Both the position numbers and the translations under genes were made by a program. From an uncultured Lachnospiraceae bacterium (GTDB taxonomy: Bacteria; Bacillota; Clostridia; Lachnospirales; Lachnospiraceae), in contig CAJUJL010000038.1 in the NCBI GenBank assembly GCA_910586725.1, forward strand, positions 1-27,444: 27,444 bases of DNA, written 5' to 3'. Within the stretch, counting starts at the first letter, position 1. Each line of letters opens with the position of its first letter. The notes under the pieces were generated by a model, which made no database searches, was not told the DNA's origin, and was given only the letters and a program-made list of their open reading frames with translations. Positions 7,295 through 15,544 of the stretch are shown here, one piece after another.

Positions 7295-7987
7295 TCAAAA
7301 ATCCAAAACCGCAAAGCCCGCGTCTTCCAACAGACCGCGGGCTTTTTCCATATTTTTATATCCGTAAATTTCAAGAAAGCCCCCGGCGGTACGAAAACAT
7401 CCTCCAAACACTTCCTGCATCTGTCTTTTCTCCATGCAGATCTGATTGTCCGGACGCAGCAAAATGCCGCAGATTTTTGCCGTTCTCTTTGTCCCGTTTT
7501 CATCCGTCACCGTCACCTCAAGCTTCTGATATTCCTTTTTCCACTTTTCCACCTGGCTTTTTAACGGCGCACGACCGTTCGAATCCACAAAAGAAGAAAA
7601 TGTTTCCTTTCCAAAAAACAGCAGCGGCGTATTGCCCATAGAAACCCGCCATTTTCCGGACGCTTTCGGCTTATCCGACGCCCCCGCCAATGCTTCCCAT
7701 TGCAGGGGATACTCTGTCAAATCAACCCCCATCACCTCCGTCTCCATCACATACGTTCCAATCTGTATCGTCACCGCCGCCGTATCCGCCGGCAAAAAAC
7801 GGCAAATCCCGGGAAGCTTCCGAAGCTCTGATACCATCTCGCCCGTCAAATCTTTTTGCGCCTGAATCTGAACCCCATACGCTTTTTGTTCCATTGCATA
7901 CGCCCCGCTCCAGCGGACCGCCGAAAAAACAACCGCGCAAATCACCGCAAGCCATACAATATCTTTATAAATATTACGCCTTTTCAT
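7295..7987 (-). CDS. Exported single-pass protein of the ABC cluster, MacB-periplasmic-domain-like (tentative)
   Basis: The 230-residue protein has an N-terminal hydrophobic segment (about residues 9-30) and an extracytoplasmic remainder. The pattern of an early Q-rich helix, GICRFLPADTAAVTIQI, METEVMGVDLTEYPLQW and a late IYGYKNMEKAR segment recalls the periplasmic domain of MacB/FtsX-type permeases, but no C-terminal transmembrane helices follow, so it is not a full permease. An ATG at 7987 or a GTG at 7996 could start it; both overlap the end of the preceding gene. It is the last gene of the cluster. Function not recognised with confidence. Confidence 0.6.
   Translation of the reverse strand: MKRRNIYKDIVWLAVICAVVFSAVRWSGAYAMEQKAYGVQIQAQKDLTGEMVSELRKLPGICRFLPADTAAVTIQIGTYVMETEVMGVDLTEYPLQWEALAGASDKPKASGKWRVSMGNTPLLFFGKETFSSFVDSNGRAPLKSQVEKWKKEYQKLEVTVTDENGTKRTAKICGILLRPDNQICMEKRQMQEVFGGCFRTAGGFLEIYGYKNMEKARGLLEDAGFAVLDF
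7313..7347 (+). terminator. Rho-independent terminator of asnA, inside the convergent gene
   Basis: A 10-bp perfect stem AAAGCCCGCG/CGCGGGCTTT with a 13-nt loop is followed by extra T residues on the plus strand, 42 nt after the asnA stop. The hairpin lies within the last codons of the convergent minus-strand gene. On the minus strand it is followed by a looser T-rich stretch, so it may work both ways. Confidence 0.6.
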
Positions 7988-9410
7988 ACCGTTCACGTCC
8001 CATTCTCTGATAATGCTTCATCCGAAGATACAAAATCACAATCACCAAAAGCAAAACAAACCCAACCAAAATCACAATCGTAAACCACCACTGATTCGTT
8101 TCCGGCTCTTCCTCTTCAATCTTAAGCTCCACCGTCTCCGGCTTCAAAATCACCGTAGAAAACTCCTGAACCTGTTCCGTGACTTCCCCCTCTTCATTTT
8201 CATAAGAAAAAATAACGCGCCCCGAAACGTCCCCATATTTTTCCTCATTTTCATCCACAATTTCACCGTTGGCGTCCATATCCTTAGTTCCCGCAAAAAT
8301 CTGCATTTCCCCATCCAAAGACGTCCCCGCCTCCATATTTCCAAGAAATGCCTCTCCGGCAAACAGACCCTGCCCCTCCAGCCGGACTTTTGCATTATAA
8401 ATCACGGCAAGCCCGGTATTTTGCACCTGAAACGCCACCGCATTCGTATCGGACTCATAAAAGCTCTCCGGCATCACAAAATTTACAAGTTCTGCCCGCT
8501 GCGTCTGACAAACCGACAAATATACCGTCTCCGTCGCCGCGTATGCCGTCCCTTTCTTATCTTCATACTCAAACTGAAACAAAACCGGCACAGCTTCCGC
8601 CAAAGCCTTTTTCCCCACAGAAATATTCTGCGACAAATCCATCGTCCCCCGGGCGTTTACCCGCGCAAAATACCACGCATTTTTTTCAAACGAAATCTCC
8701 TTATTTTCCGTCGAAACCGTAACTTTCATATTCTGAATTTCCTGACTGTCACTGCAGTTTCTGGCCACAAGCCCCCACGCCTTACTGTCTCCCGCCAAAA
8801 CTTCCTTCCCCTGCAAATCATTTTGCTCCATCAAAATTCTGGGCTGCCGCACAATCTCCTCTTTCGCATCCTCATCCAACCCCTCCTCTTTTTTCTCCTC
8901 TATTAAACCATCCCCGCCCGACGTCTCCCCGTCCTCCGTCTCAAAAGCCGCCCGGCCGTCTGAAATCTCCACATAAACCGTAAATTCCTCCCGCACCATC
9001 CCCTCTTTCGTCTTCGCCAGCACATAAAGCAAAAGCGGATACTGCCCGTTCACCCTGTCCCCCCTCAGCCTGATTTTACACTTATAAAGATAAACACCGC
9101 CCTTGGACTTCTTCACCTGCTTCTGATAATTCCGAAACAAAAAAGGGCTGTTCTCCTCCCGCTCAAACGCCACGCCAACCAAAAGCTTCTCCTCCATCAG
9201 CTCTTCCCCTGCCCGAAACGGAATCACAAGCTGCATCGCATTCTTTTTGACCGACGGCAGATACCCCCTGGCAAACGAAGCGTTCATCCCCTTATATTTC
9301 TTATTCGCATCAATCCGGACAACCCCCTCGGCCCTGACCTTTCCGGAAGAAAAACAGACAACGCAAAGACAAACCCATACCAACATCATCCATTTCAATC
9401 CCCTGTTCAT
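7974..9410 (-). CDS. Secreted, C-terminally membrane-anchored protein (COG1361-like), ABC-cluster accessory
   Basis: The 478-residue protein has a signal peptide (about residues 1-28, ending VRAEG), an Ig-like N-terminal region, an acidic Glu/Asp-rich linker (about 155-190), two further beta-rich regions, and a C-terminal transmembrane helix (WWFTIVILVGFVLLLVIVILYL) with a basic tail. The segment AVAFQVQNTGLAVIYNAKVRLEG resembles CARDB/COG1361 S-layer-type domains often encoded beside ABC exporters in Clostridia. Its ATG overlaps the ATPase stop (ATGA). Probably a surface accessory of the transporter; substrate unknown. Confidence 0.65.
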   Translation of the reverse strand: MNRGLKWMMLVWVCLCVVCFSSGKVRAEGVVRIDANKKYKGMNASFARGYLPSVKKNAMQLVIPFRAGEELMEEKLLVGVAFEREENSPFLFRNYQKQVKKSKGGVYLYKCKIRLRGDRVNGQYPLLLYVLAKTKEGMVREEFTVYVEISDGRAAFETEDGETSGGDGLIEEKKEEGLDEDAKEEIVRQPRILMEQNDLQGKEVLAGDSKAWGLVARNCSDSQEIQNMKVTVSTENKEISFEKNAWYFARVNARGTMDLSQNISVGKKALAEAVPVLFQFEYEDKKGTAYAATETVYLSVCQTQRAELVNFVMPESFYESDTNAVAFQVQNTGLAVIYNAKVRLEGQGLFAGEAFLGNMEAGTSLDGEMQIFAGTKDMDANGEIVDENEEKYGDVSGRVIFSYENEEGEVTEQVQEFSTVILKPETVELKIEEEEPETNQWWFTIVILVGFVLLLVIVILYLRMKHYQRMGRERYEKA

Positions 9411-10042
9411 AATTCCCTGATCCTCCCTCCGTCCATTTCAAACACCTTATCACAAAGAATCCGAATATCCTCGCTATTATGACTTGCCAGAAGAATCGTC
9501 TTCCCCTGCTCCTTGAGCGACAAAATCAACGCCCGAATATCCGCCACGCCATGCTTATCCAGCCCGTTAAACGGCTCATCCAAAATCAAAAACTCCGGAT
9601 CCTCCATAATCGCCTGCGCAATCCCCAGCCTCTGACGCATCCCCAGAGAATACTTTGAAACCGCTTTCTTCAAATCCGGATCCAGCCCCGCCCGTAAAAT
9701 GGCCTCCCGAATCTCCCGTTTCGAAATCACCCCTTTCAGCCCCGCCAAAATCTCCAAATTCCTCATCCCCGTCAAATTCGTCAAAAACCCCGGCGTCTCA
9801 ATAATCACCCCAATACTCTCCGGAAAATCAATCTCCACCCCAATCACCTTTCCACCCACGCAAATCCTCCCCTCCGTCACCGGAAGAAACCCGCAAATAC
9901 ACTTCATCAACACCGTCTTCCCCGACCCATTATTCCCCGAAATCCCATAAACCCTCCCCCGCTCCATCGCAATATTCACATCCAAAAGCGCCGTATCCTC
10001 CCCAAACCTCTTCGTCACATGACAAACCTCCACATAATCCAT
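9407..10042 (-). CDS. ABC transporter ATP-binding protein
   Basis: The 211-residue ABC ATPase has Walker A GNNGSGKT (36-43), signature YSLGMRQ (131-137), Walker B FLILDEP (151-157), D-loop NGLD and switch histidine in LASHNS (188). All catalytic motifs are present. The start at 10042 (MDYVEV) begins the domain exactly. The reading frame is open for another 148 codons upstream, but that part is translated tandem repeat, not ABC domain. The start has only a loose GGGGGTG about 9 nt upstream. The two permeases lie upstream beyond a 772-bp spacer. Confidence 0.9.
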   Translation of the reverse strand: MDYVEVCHVTKRFGEDTALLDVNIAMERGRVYGISGNNGSGKTVLMKCICGFLPVTEGRICVGGKVIGVEIDFPESIGVIIETPGFLTNLTGMRNLEILAGLKGVISKREIREAILRAGLDPDLKKAVSKYSLGMRQRLGIAQAIMEDPEFLILDEPFNGLDKHGVADIRALILSLKEQGKTILLASHNSEDIRILCDKVFEMDGGRIREL

Positions 10043-10084
10043 AACGTCAAACACCCCCAAATCTACAAATCCACCCGTCTCACA

Positions 10085-10519
10085 CCTATCCGTAGTGCGT
10101 ACGGAGAGCCGCCAACTCTCTGCCTCTCTGCCACCCAATCCCCAAACATCCAAATTTTGCATACACCTATCCTTAGTGCGTACAGAAAATCGCCAACACG
10201 CTACCGCTCCGCCACCCAATCCCCAAACATCCAAATTTTGCATACACCTATCCTTAGTGCGTACAGAAAATCGCCAACACGCTACCGCTCCGCCACCCAA
10301 TCCCCAAACATCCAAATTTTGCATACACCTATCCTTAGTGCGTACAGAAAATCGCCAACACGCTACCGCTCCGCCACCCAATCCCCAAACATCCAAATTT
10401 TGCATACACCTATCCTTAGTGCGTACAGAAAATCGCCAACACGCTACCGCTCCGCCACCCGATCCCCAAGCATCCGGATTTTGCATGTACCTATCCGTAG
10501 TGCGTACGGAGAGCCGCCA
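10085..10519. repeat. 81-bp tandem repeat array (five units plus a 30-bp partial)
   Basis: Units start at 10085, 10166, 10247, 10328 and 10409, with a partial sixth at 10490-10519. Units 2, 3 and 4 are identical. Unit 1 diverges in its left half, and unit 5 has six changes in its right half. The partial sixth matches the first 30 bp of unit 1 (CCGTAGTGCGTACGG type) rather than the inner copies. As 81 is a multiple of three the array stays open in several frames; on the minus strand it reads as a 27-residue unit starting MQNLDVWG. Confidence 0.95.
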
Positions 10520-10526
10520 GTGCGCA

Positions 10527-10755
10527 GCCGCACAGAGGAGGGGGTATGCGCCTGTGCATTGTGCCGGGATTTAGAGATTCTTAATCATCCCATTCAAAGC
10601 CAGCAATGCCTTGCCATGGATGGCAAGGCAAGTCACAATGCACATGGATGTGCATTTGTGACGGTAGCGTACGTCCCCGACACGCCTCCGGGATGATTTT
10701 AGAATCTCTTAATCCCAAAACACCGCACAGGCGCATACCCCCTCCTCTGTGCGGC
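10527..10755. repeat. 229-bp nested palindromic element (MITE-like or structured RNA)
   Basis: A perfect 31-bp inverted repeat forms the ends (10527-10557 and 10725-10755). Inside it is a second imperfect inverted repeat (10566-10591 with 10690-10716, one mismatch and one gap region), and in the centre are two hairpins: 10607-10630 (9-bp stem, ATGGAT loop) and 10632-10662 (13 bp with one bulged base). The whole can fold as a long stem with two central arms. No transposase or convincing target duplication is seen. It lies between permease and ATPase genes of one operon. Confidence 0.9.
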
Positions 10756-10814
10756 GTCCCCTTAGCCTCTCTCTCCCAACGCCCTATATCCCTACATCAA
10801 CATCCATGCTCCCT

Positions 10815-11531
10815 TTATATCTCCTTCACCCTCCACCCCAAAACCACCCCATGCAGCAAACAAACCAAAGCCGTAAACGCCAGAAAAAACACCCAGATAA
10901 AACTCCCGTCCCTCCCCCAGTACTGCTCGGCCAAAATCCACTCGCCCGGATACATCGCATAAAAATCCGGCAGATACCTGTCCTTTAAAATAATCAACAA
11001 ATAATAACACACAAACGGCAGCCCGTACGCCATATAATAATTCTTAAAAACCGCCGCAAAAACGCCGGAGATCTCCGCAAAAATCCCGCCCACAAAGCAA
11101 ATGCGAAGCAGCATCCCAAGGCTGTCAAAGACCAGAGCCAGCTCCACTTCCCCCTTTCGCTCCAGCGGAAACAAAAACAAAAACCCGGCGAAAAACGCCA
11201 GAATCCCAGCCAGAAAAAAAGGCAAAAATCCGCCCGCATAAATCAAAAACGTCTTTCTCTGTATATACTCCACGCGGCTGATCCGAACGGCATACAGTTT
11301 TAAAAAGCCGCCGGACGAATCCCTCACATAAGACGCGCCCGCCGGCAGAACCGAAACAATCGGGATCAAAAACAGCATTCCTTTCGAAGCCAGCGCAGAC
11401 TGAAAATACCGAATAAAACTCCCCGCCGCAAGCGGAAACTCCATTTTTGAAAAAGGAACGGCAAATACGATTGCCAGAAAACAAAACGCAGACAAAAGCC
11501 AGAATGCTTTTTCCTTTCCGATTTCTCCCAT
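10815..11531 (-). CDS. ABC transporter permease-like membrane protein
   Basis: The 238-residue integral membrane protein has about six transmembrane helices, near residues 10-27, 52-70, 93-121, 136-160, 168-184 and 213-236. The cytoplasmic stretch RDSSGGFLKLYAVRISRVEYIQRK after helix 2 resembles the region of ABC-2-type permeases that contacts the ATPase. It begins 3 nt after the stop of the preceding permease, with GGGGGA upstream of the ATG. Probably one half of a heteromeric ABC-2-type exporter; no substrate can be named. Confidence 0.65.
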   Translation of the reverse strand: MGEIGKEKAFWLLSAFCFLAIVFAVPFSKMEFPLAAGSFIRYFQSALASKGMLFLIPIVSVLPAGASYVRDSSGGFLKLYAVRISRVEYIQRKTFLIYAGGFLPFFLAGILAFFAGFLFLFPLERKGEVELALVFDSLGMLLRICFVGGIFAEISGVFAAVFKNYYMAYGLPFVCYYLLIILKDRYLPDFYAMYPGEWILAEQYWGRDGSFIWVFFLAFTALVCLLHGVVLGWRVKEI

Positions 11532-11534
11532 AGC

Positions 11535-12419
11535 CTATTCCCCCGTAAATGAACTGAAATTATATTTTTTCAGCGTCCAAAAAGAAAGCAGCGCAAAAAA
11601 CAGCAGAATGCCAAGAAATACCATGCAGGACTGAAAAATAGAAGGCAGCGTATCATACCCAAAATCATGCATGCCGTATGTCGCATGATTCAAAGGACTC
11701 AGCCATCCCGCCATCTGACGCATCCGAAACATCTGATACTCCTCTTTCTGCAGTATGTCCGCCAATACCTCCGGTTCCAGCAAAAATCCAGTCAGACTGT
11801 AAGCAAGTCCAGCGGCAATCGCCGCCTTTTTTCCGATTTTCATCTGAAAAAACAACATCAGAAAGCTAAGCGTCAAAGCATAACAGACAAGCAGCAGCAG
11901 AATCTGCGCGCTGCATTCCGCCGGGCTTGTGCTTTCCATTACTTTCACGGTAGACGGAACGGAAAGCCGCCGGCCCATATCGGAATAAGCAAGCAAAGCC
12001 GCCGTCTTGCTCCAGATATTTCCGACATATGTCTTTTTCATGCACAAAAGACTCGTCACAAGAAACACATAGCCCATGTAAAGCAAGGTTACGCAAAAAA
12101 TATAAAGAAACTGCGCAAACAGCCACTTCCATTTTTTCATCCGAAGCAGCAAATACGGCGTAAACGGACTTAATTTCGGCAAATCTATAAATAAAAGAAT
12201 CAAAAGCAGCGCGCACAGCAGAATGGACGTCGCGTCTCCAAACGTCCAGATAAACGGCTCAAACGCCTGCATCGGTGAATCGTAATAATCCGCCACCATC
12301 ATCGCCCGGTCGCTTAGAAAAAAACATAATATAAAAGAAAACAAAAATGTAATCACAATTCTCGGATTTTTAAAAAACCCAAGAAAGCTCCACCGCAGCG
12401 CGGCAAAAACCTGTCTCAT
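11535..12419 (-). CDS. ABC transporter permease-like membrane protein
   Basis: The 294-residue protein has about six predicted helices, with a larger external loop after helix 3 (AYSDMGRRLSVPSTV...), and ends in a basic/aromatic tail. The start at 12419 (MRQVFAALRW) is preferred; 8 extra codons upstream would overlap the lipoprotein gene. It follows that lipoprotein directly (stop codon and start one base apart), so it belongs to the same transcript. By context it pairs with the next permease and the ATPase. Confidence 0.65.
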   Translation of the reverse strand: MRQVFAALRWSFLGFFKNPRIVITFLFSFILCFFLSDRAMMVADYYDSPMQAFEPFIWTFGDATSILLCALLLILLFIDLPKLSPFTPYLLLRMKKWKWLFAQFLYIFCVTLLYMGYVFLVTSLLCMKKTYVGNIWSKTAALLAYSDMGRRLSVPSTVKVMESTSPAECSAQILLLLVCYALTLSFLMLFFQMKIGKKAAIAAGLAYSLTGFLLEPEVLADILQKEEYQMFRMRQMAGWLSPLNHATYGMHDFGYDTLPSIFQSCMVFLGILLFFALLSFWTLKKYNFSSFTGE

Positions 12420-12420
12420 C

Positions 12421-13920
12421 TTAATACCCCAGCTCCCGGTCAATCAGCGTCCCGTCTATGGCATTGATCGTCATCACGCTTCTTGCAGTATGTTCTCCGG
12501 AATGATAGGATGGCTCCTCTCCCTCACTCTCCGAATCAAATTCCCCAAAAAAATCCCAGACCGGAACCAGGATGCCAGACTTATGATCCGACTTTGGGTC
12601 ATAAATTCTGGCATAGCCAAACGTAATTCTTGTAATATGCCATGTCCGAAGCGTCTCCCATGTAGCAAGATCTGCCCAGGAAATTTCCATCATTTGCTCA
12701 TAAATCTGAATGATCTGGTCAAAATCCATCAATTTCACGTTTTCAATCTGTATATCTCCTATTTCATAAGGATTGTAAACCTGCGCATTGCAGACGCTTC
12801 CATCTCCTCCTATCGTAATATTGCACCATTCGTATTTCCAGGGGATTGTGGTAGCTGCTTCCATATCGTCTTCTGTGGCTCCCCCCTGCACAGAAGTATA
12901 CGTAATGGGCATATGATCCACCATTCTGGTAAAATAAAACACGTATCCGCCGTCTATGACGTTTTGTTCTGTCAGTATGCAATCCTCAGACCGATAACAG
13001 ATTTGATAATCCCATCCATACAACGAAAGATCCATTCCCAGTTTCTCTGCTTTTTCTTCCACAATTTTTTTTGCGTCCTCAAACGCAATTGGAACCCACT
13101 GCAAAAGCTCCTCTTCGCTCCATTTTTTCTTTCTGGTCGAAGCATCCGCAGGGTCTGTACAATCGACTACATCCATCAGGTATTCCCCGTCCGCCCAATA
13201 TACAAAAAAATCATCTCTGGATTTTTCAATCCGAAACTCAATGCCGGCTGCCCATTTTGGATCATAGACGATCTGATACTGGTAACTGCCGCCTTTCGTC
13301 ATTGCAGTCGTCAAAAACATACCGTTTTCTATCTTGTCATCCCCGGAAGGAAGCTTCGGCGTCGTTTCCTTTAAATCGCTTTCATTTGGAGCTTCCTGCA
13401 TATTTTCTTCGTACCAGAGCAGCTGCCTGTCTAAATCAAACCGGTATTCGCCGTCTGCTTTTTTTCCATAATGATAAGGATCGAAATTTCCCTCCGCCCT
13501 GTATTTTTTCAGTTCCGTAATCTTTTTCTGATAATACTCTTTTGTATAATCTAACGTACTGTCGTTTTCATAAAATTTCGCTTCCGGAAAAAATACCTCC
13601 GTCACAGCATCCACCATCTGCTGCGTTTCTTTTTTCGCCGTTACAGCATACGTATGGACTTCCGCTGCGTCCGGCACATACACATCCGCATCCGTATCAA
13701 TGACCAGCCGTCCGTCCTCATAAACGGCCCGGTTACTGTAATGCTCCGGGGCGCCTAAATACTCTGCAAGCTCTCCTCCAATACGTACCCCGCCCTCATA
13801 ATTTTTGGCGCTCTGTATGCCTTTTTCACGCACAATGGCGTTTTCCGGCGTCTGCTCGCAGCCGGAAAACAAAACCGCGCCTATACATACCATGATTCCC
13901 CATATGGCGTTTCTTTTCAT
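12421..13920 (-). CDS. Lipoprotein, paralogue 2 (DUF6034-like)
   Basis: The 499-residue lipoprotein has a signal peptide with lipobox LFSGC (lipidated Cys21) and a long extracytoplasmic domain. The start at 13920 has AAAGGAGGA a few bases upstream. It is homologous along its length to the preceding gene: shared TPENAIV after the cysteine, VYEDG-L-IDTDADV, YRAEGN-DPY-YG, LMDFD-I-QIYEQMME, and LVPVWDFFG-FDSES and TINAIDG near the C-terminus. I associate this architecture with DUF6034, from memory. Function unknown; the location suggests a surface component linked to the ABC proteins. Confidence 0.75.
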   Translation of the reverse strand: MKRNAIWGIMVCIGAVLFSGCEQTPENAIVREKGIQSAKNYEGGVRIGGELAEYLGAPEHYSNRAVYEDGRLVIDTDADVYVPDAAEVHTYAVTAKKETQQMVDAVTEVFFPEAKFYENDSTLDYTKEYYQKKITELKKYRAEGNFDPYHYGKKADGEYRFDLDRQLLWYEENMQEAPNESDLKETTPKLPSGDDKIENGMFLTTAMTKGGSYQYQIVYDPKWAAGIEFRIEKSRDDFFVYWADGEYLMDVVDCTDPADASTRKKKWSEEELLQWVPIAFEDAKKIVEEKAEKLGMDLSLYGWDYQICYRSEDCILTEQNVIDGGYVFYFTRMVDHMPITYTSVQGGATEDDMEAATTIPWKYEWCNITIGGDGSVCNAQVYNPYEIGDIQIENVKLMDFDQIIQIYEQMMEISWADLATWETLRTWHITRITFGYARIYDPKSDHKSGILVPVWDFFGEFDSESEGEEPSYHSGEHTARSVMTINAIDGTLIDRELGY

Positions 13921-13930
13921 TGCTCCTCCT

Positions 13931-15433
13931 TTAATAGCCAAGCGAACGGTCAATGACCGATCCGTCTATGGCGTTTATGGTCATAAAACTGCGCGTAGAC
14001 CTCTCCCCGTTGTTTTTATCCGTCCCTGTCCCATCCCGGCTTTCCGAATCAAAGCCTCCAAAAAAGTCCCATACCGGAACCAAAAGCCCCGTATCGTTAT
14101 CTGCGGCAGGATCGTAAATCCTCGTATAGCCAAATCTTATATTCCGGATATGAAATGTCCGCTTTGCTTCATAATTTACAATATCTGCATTGGATACTTC
14201 CATCATCTGTTCGTAGATTTGCGCGATACTGTCAAAATCCATCAGCCTGACATTCTCTGTCTTTACTTCTCCAATCTCATAGGGACAACGCAGATCCACT
14301 TTCTGAATCCCGTCGTCTCCGACAATGACGGTACAGCGTTCGTAGCTCCATGGCTCAAGCGTGCTGTCCATATCCTCAAGGCCGCCTCCCATATTCATTT
14401 CATGCGTAACAGGCACTCCTCCGAGATTTCTTGAAAATGCAAACAAATATCCCGCGTCAAGCATGTTTTGTTCATTTGGACCCGTTTCTCCATGGTAAAA
14501 TACGCTGTAGTCCCAGTGTGCAAGCGCATACCCAAATCCCAGCTGATCCACCTTTTCCTCCGCAATTTTTTTTGCATCCTCCAAAGATATGTTCAGCATA
14601 TTCTGAATGGACTCTTCCGGAATATAATTTGGGCTTTCCGGATTCCCCAATACAAACTCACCCTCCAGCCAATCGGAAAGCTCCATCGGATCCCTGCTCT
14701 CTTCTTTTAGTTTCGAAATTTGAATCTCTACGTCTGGTTTTAACCCATAATCAATGAAATAATCGAATATGCCATCCTCTGTTTCCGCAACGCCGTAAAA
14801 ATGATCCGTGTCCACTTCTTTGACGCGCTCTTCTCCTTTTCCGCTCCAGTATTCCAGATTCAGCGCGGGCGTTGTTTCTATCTTTTCCCCCGTATCCGGC
14901 GCTGTTTTTAATTCCTCCTCATACCTTTCAATACTCGCGTCTATATCAAACTGCGGATTTCCATTTTCATCGTTTCCATATAAATATGGATCCATGTTTC
15001 CTTCCGCCTTATACTTTTTCAGAATCGTAATCTGATTTTGGATGTCTTCTTTGGACTGAACATGGTATGCAACGCCCTGGTAAATTTTATCTCCCGCAAA
15101 AAAGACTTCCGTCACCTTGTCAATCAGCTCCTGATTTAATTCTTTTGCGGATACGGCGTATGTATTTACAGATTCTGCGTCCGGCACAAATACGTCCGCG
15201 TCCGTATCTATGATAAGTTTTCCGTCTTCATATACACCCTCGTTTTTATAATGTTCGGGAGCCTTTAAAATTTCCCGTAATTTTCCTTTTGTTTCCCCGG
15301 CGCTTTCATACTGACGGATGCTGTCCGCACCCTTTTCCTTTACAATCGCATTTTCCGGCGTCTTCTCGCATCCGGCAAGCGCTGTGCATCCCATGCCAAA
15401 GCACAGAAAAGTCGCTGCTATTTTCTTTTTCAT
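13931..15433 (-). CDS. Lipoprotein, paralogue 1 (DUF6034-like)
   Basis: The 500-residue lipoprotein has lipobox ALAGC (Cys22), GGAGG 5 nt before the ATG, and full-length similarity to the next gene, from which it is separated by 10 bp. The pair is an old tandem duplication: motifs are conserved but most of the sequence has diverged. It is the first gene after a promoter with a TTTACA direct repeat also present in front of the neighbouring response regulator, which suggests induction by that two-component system. Confidence 0.75.
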   Translation of the reverse strand: MKKKIAATFLCFGMGCTALAGCEKTPENAIVKEKGADSIRQYESAGETKGKLREILKAPEHYKNEGVYEDGKLIIDTDADVFVPDAESVNTYAVSAKELNQELIDKVTEVFFAGDKIYQGVAYHVQSKEDIQNQITILKKYKAEGNMDPYLYGNDENGNPQFDIDASIERYEEELKTAPDTGEKIETTPALNLEYWSGKGEERVKEVDTDHFYGVAETEDGIFDYFIDYGLKPDVEIQISKLKEESRDPMELSDWLEGEFVLGNPESPNYIPEESIQNMLNISLEDAKKIAEEKVDQLGFGYALAHWDYSVFYHGETGPNEQNMLDAGYLFAFSRNLGGVPVTHEMNMGGGLEDMDSTLEPWSYERCTVIVGDDGIQKVDLRCPYEIGEVKTENVRLMDFDSIAQIYEQMMEVSNADIVNYEAKRTFHIRNIRFGYTRIYDPAADNDTGLLVPVWDFFGGFDSESRDGTGTDKNNGERSTRSFMTINAIDGSVIDRSLGY

Positions 15434-15474
15434 ATATGCCTCCTGTCAGATTTTTATTTTAAGAAGTTAAATCC

Positions 15475-15528
15475 ATATTACCAGCTTTCTTTTGGCAAAT
15501 ATTCATTTTGCTGTAAAGGATTTGTAAA
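15475..15528 (-). promoter_or_regulatory. Regulated promoter of the lipoprotein/ABC operon
   Basis: On the minus strand two TTTACA half-sites (15523-15528 and 15512-15517) lie exactly 11 bp apart, the usual spacing for OmpR/PhoB-family direct repeats. A -10-like TAATAT (15475-15480) follows 31 bp after the second half-site, with no good -35, as in activator-dependent promoters. The core CCTTTACAAATCCTTTACA nearly equals the site upstream of the response regulator gene. Confidence 0.6.
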
Positions 15529-15544
15529 GGCGCCGGCCCATGGG

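Larger units (their letters stand above)
10043..10814 (-). other. 772-bp spacer inside the ABC operon
   Basis: The spacer separates the second permease from the ATPase and holds the 81-bp tandem array and the 229-bp palindrome, plus 59 bp of C-rich plus-strand sequence next to the permease stop. No gene is supported: open frames here on both strands are translations of the repeat. No obvious new promoter for the ATPase was found by eye. Confidence 0.7.

Noticed and set aside
8013..8906. 297-codon plus-strand frame opposite the anchored surface protein
   Set aside because: It is antisense to a gene with a clear signal peptide and membrane anchor; its composition (Arg/Asn/Pro/Ile rich) is that of a shadow frame.
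10043..10486. N-terminal extension of the ABC ATPase through the repeats (359-residue version)
   Set aside because: The extension is pure translation of the 81-bp tandem array with no ABC or membrane features; the ABC domain begins right at 10042.
10085..10519. CRISPR array
   Set aside because: Repeats are contiguous 81-bp units without unique spacers, and no cas genes are nearby.
10019..10696. Plus-strand reading frames across the repeat array
   Set aside because: They are low-complexity translations of the same repeats with no recognisable domain and no ribosome binding site.
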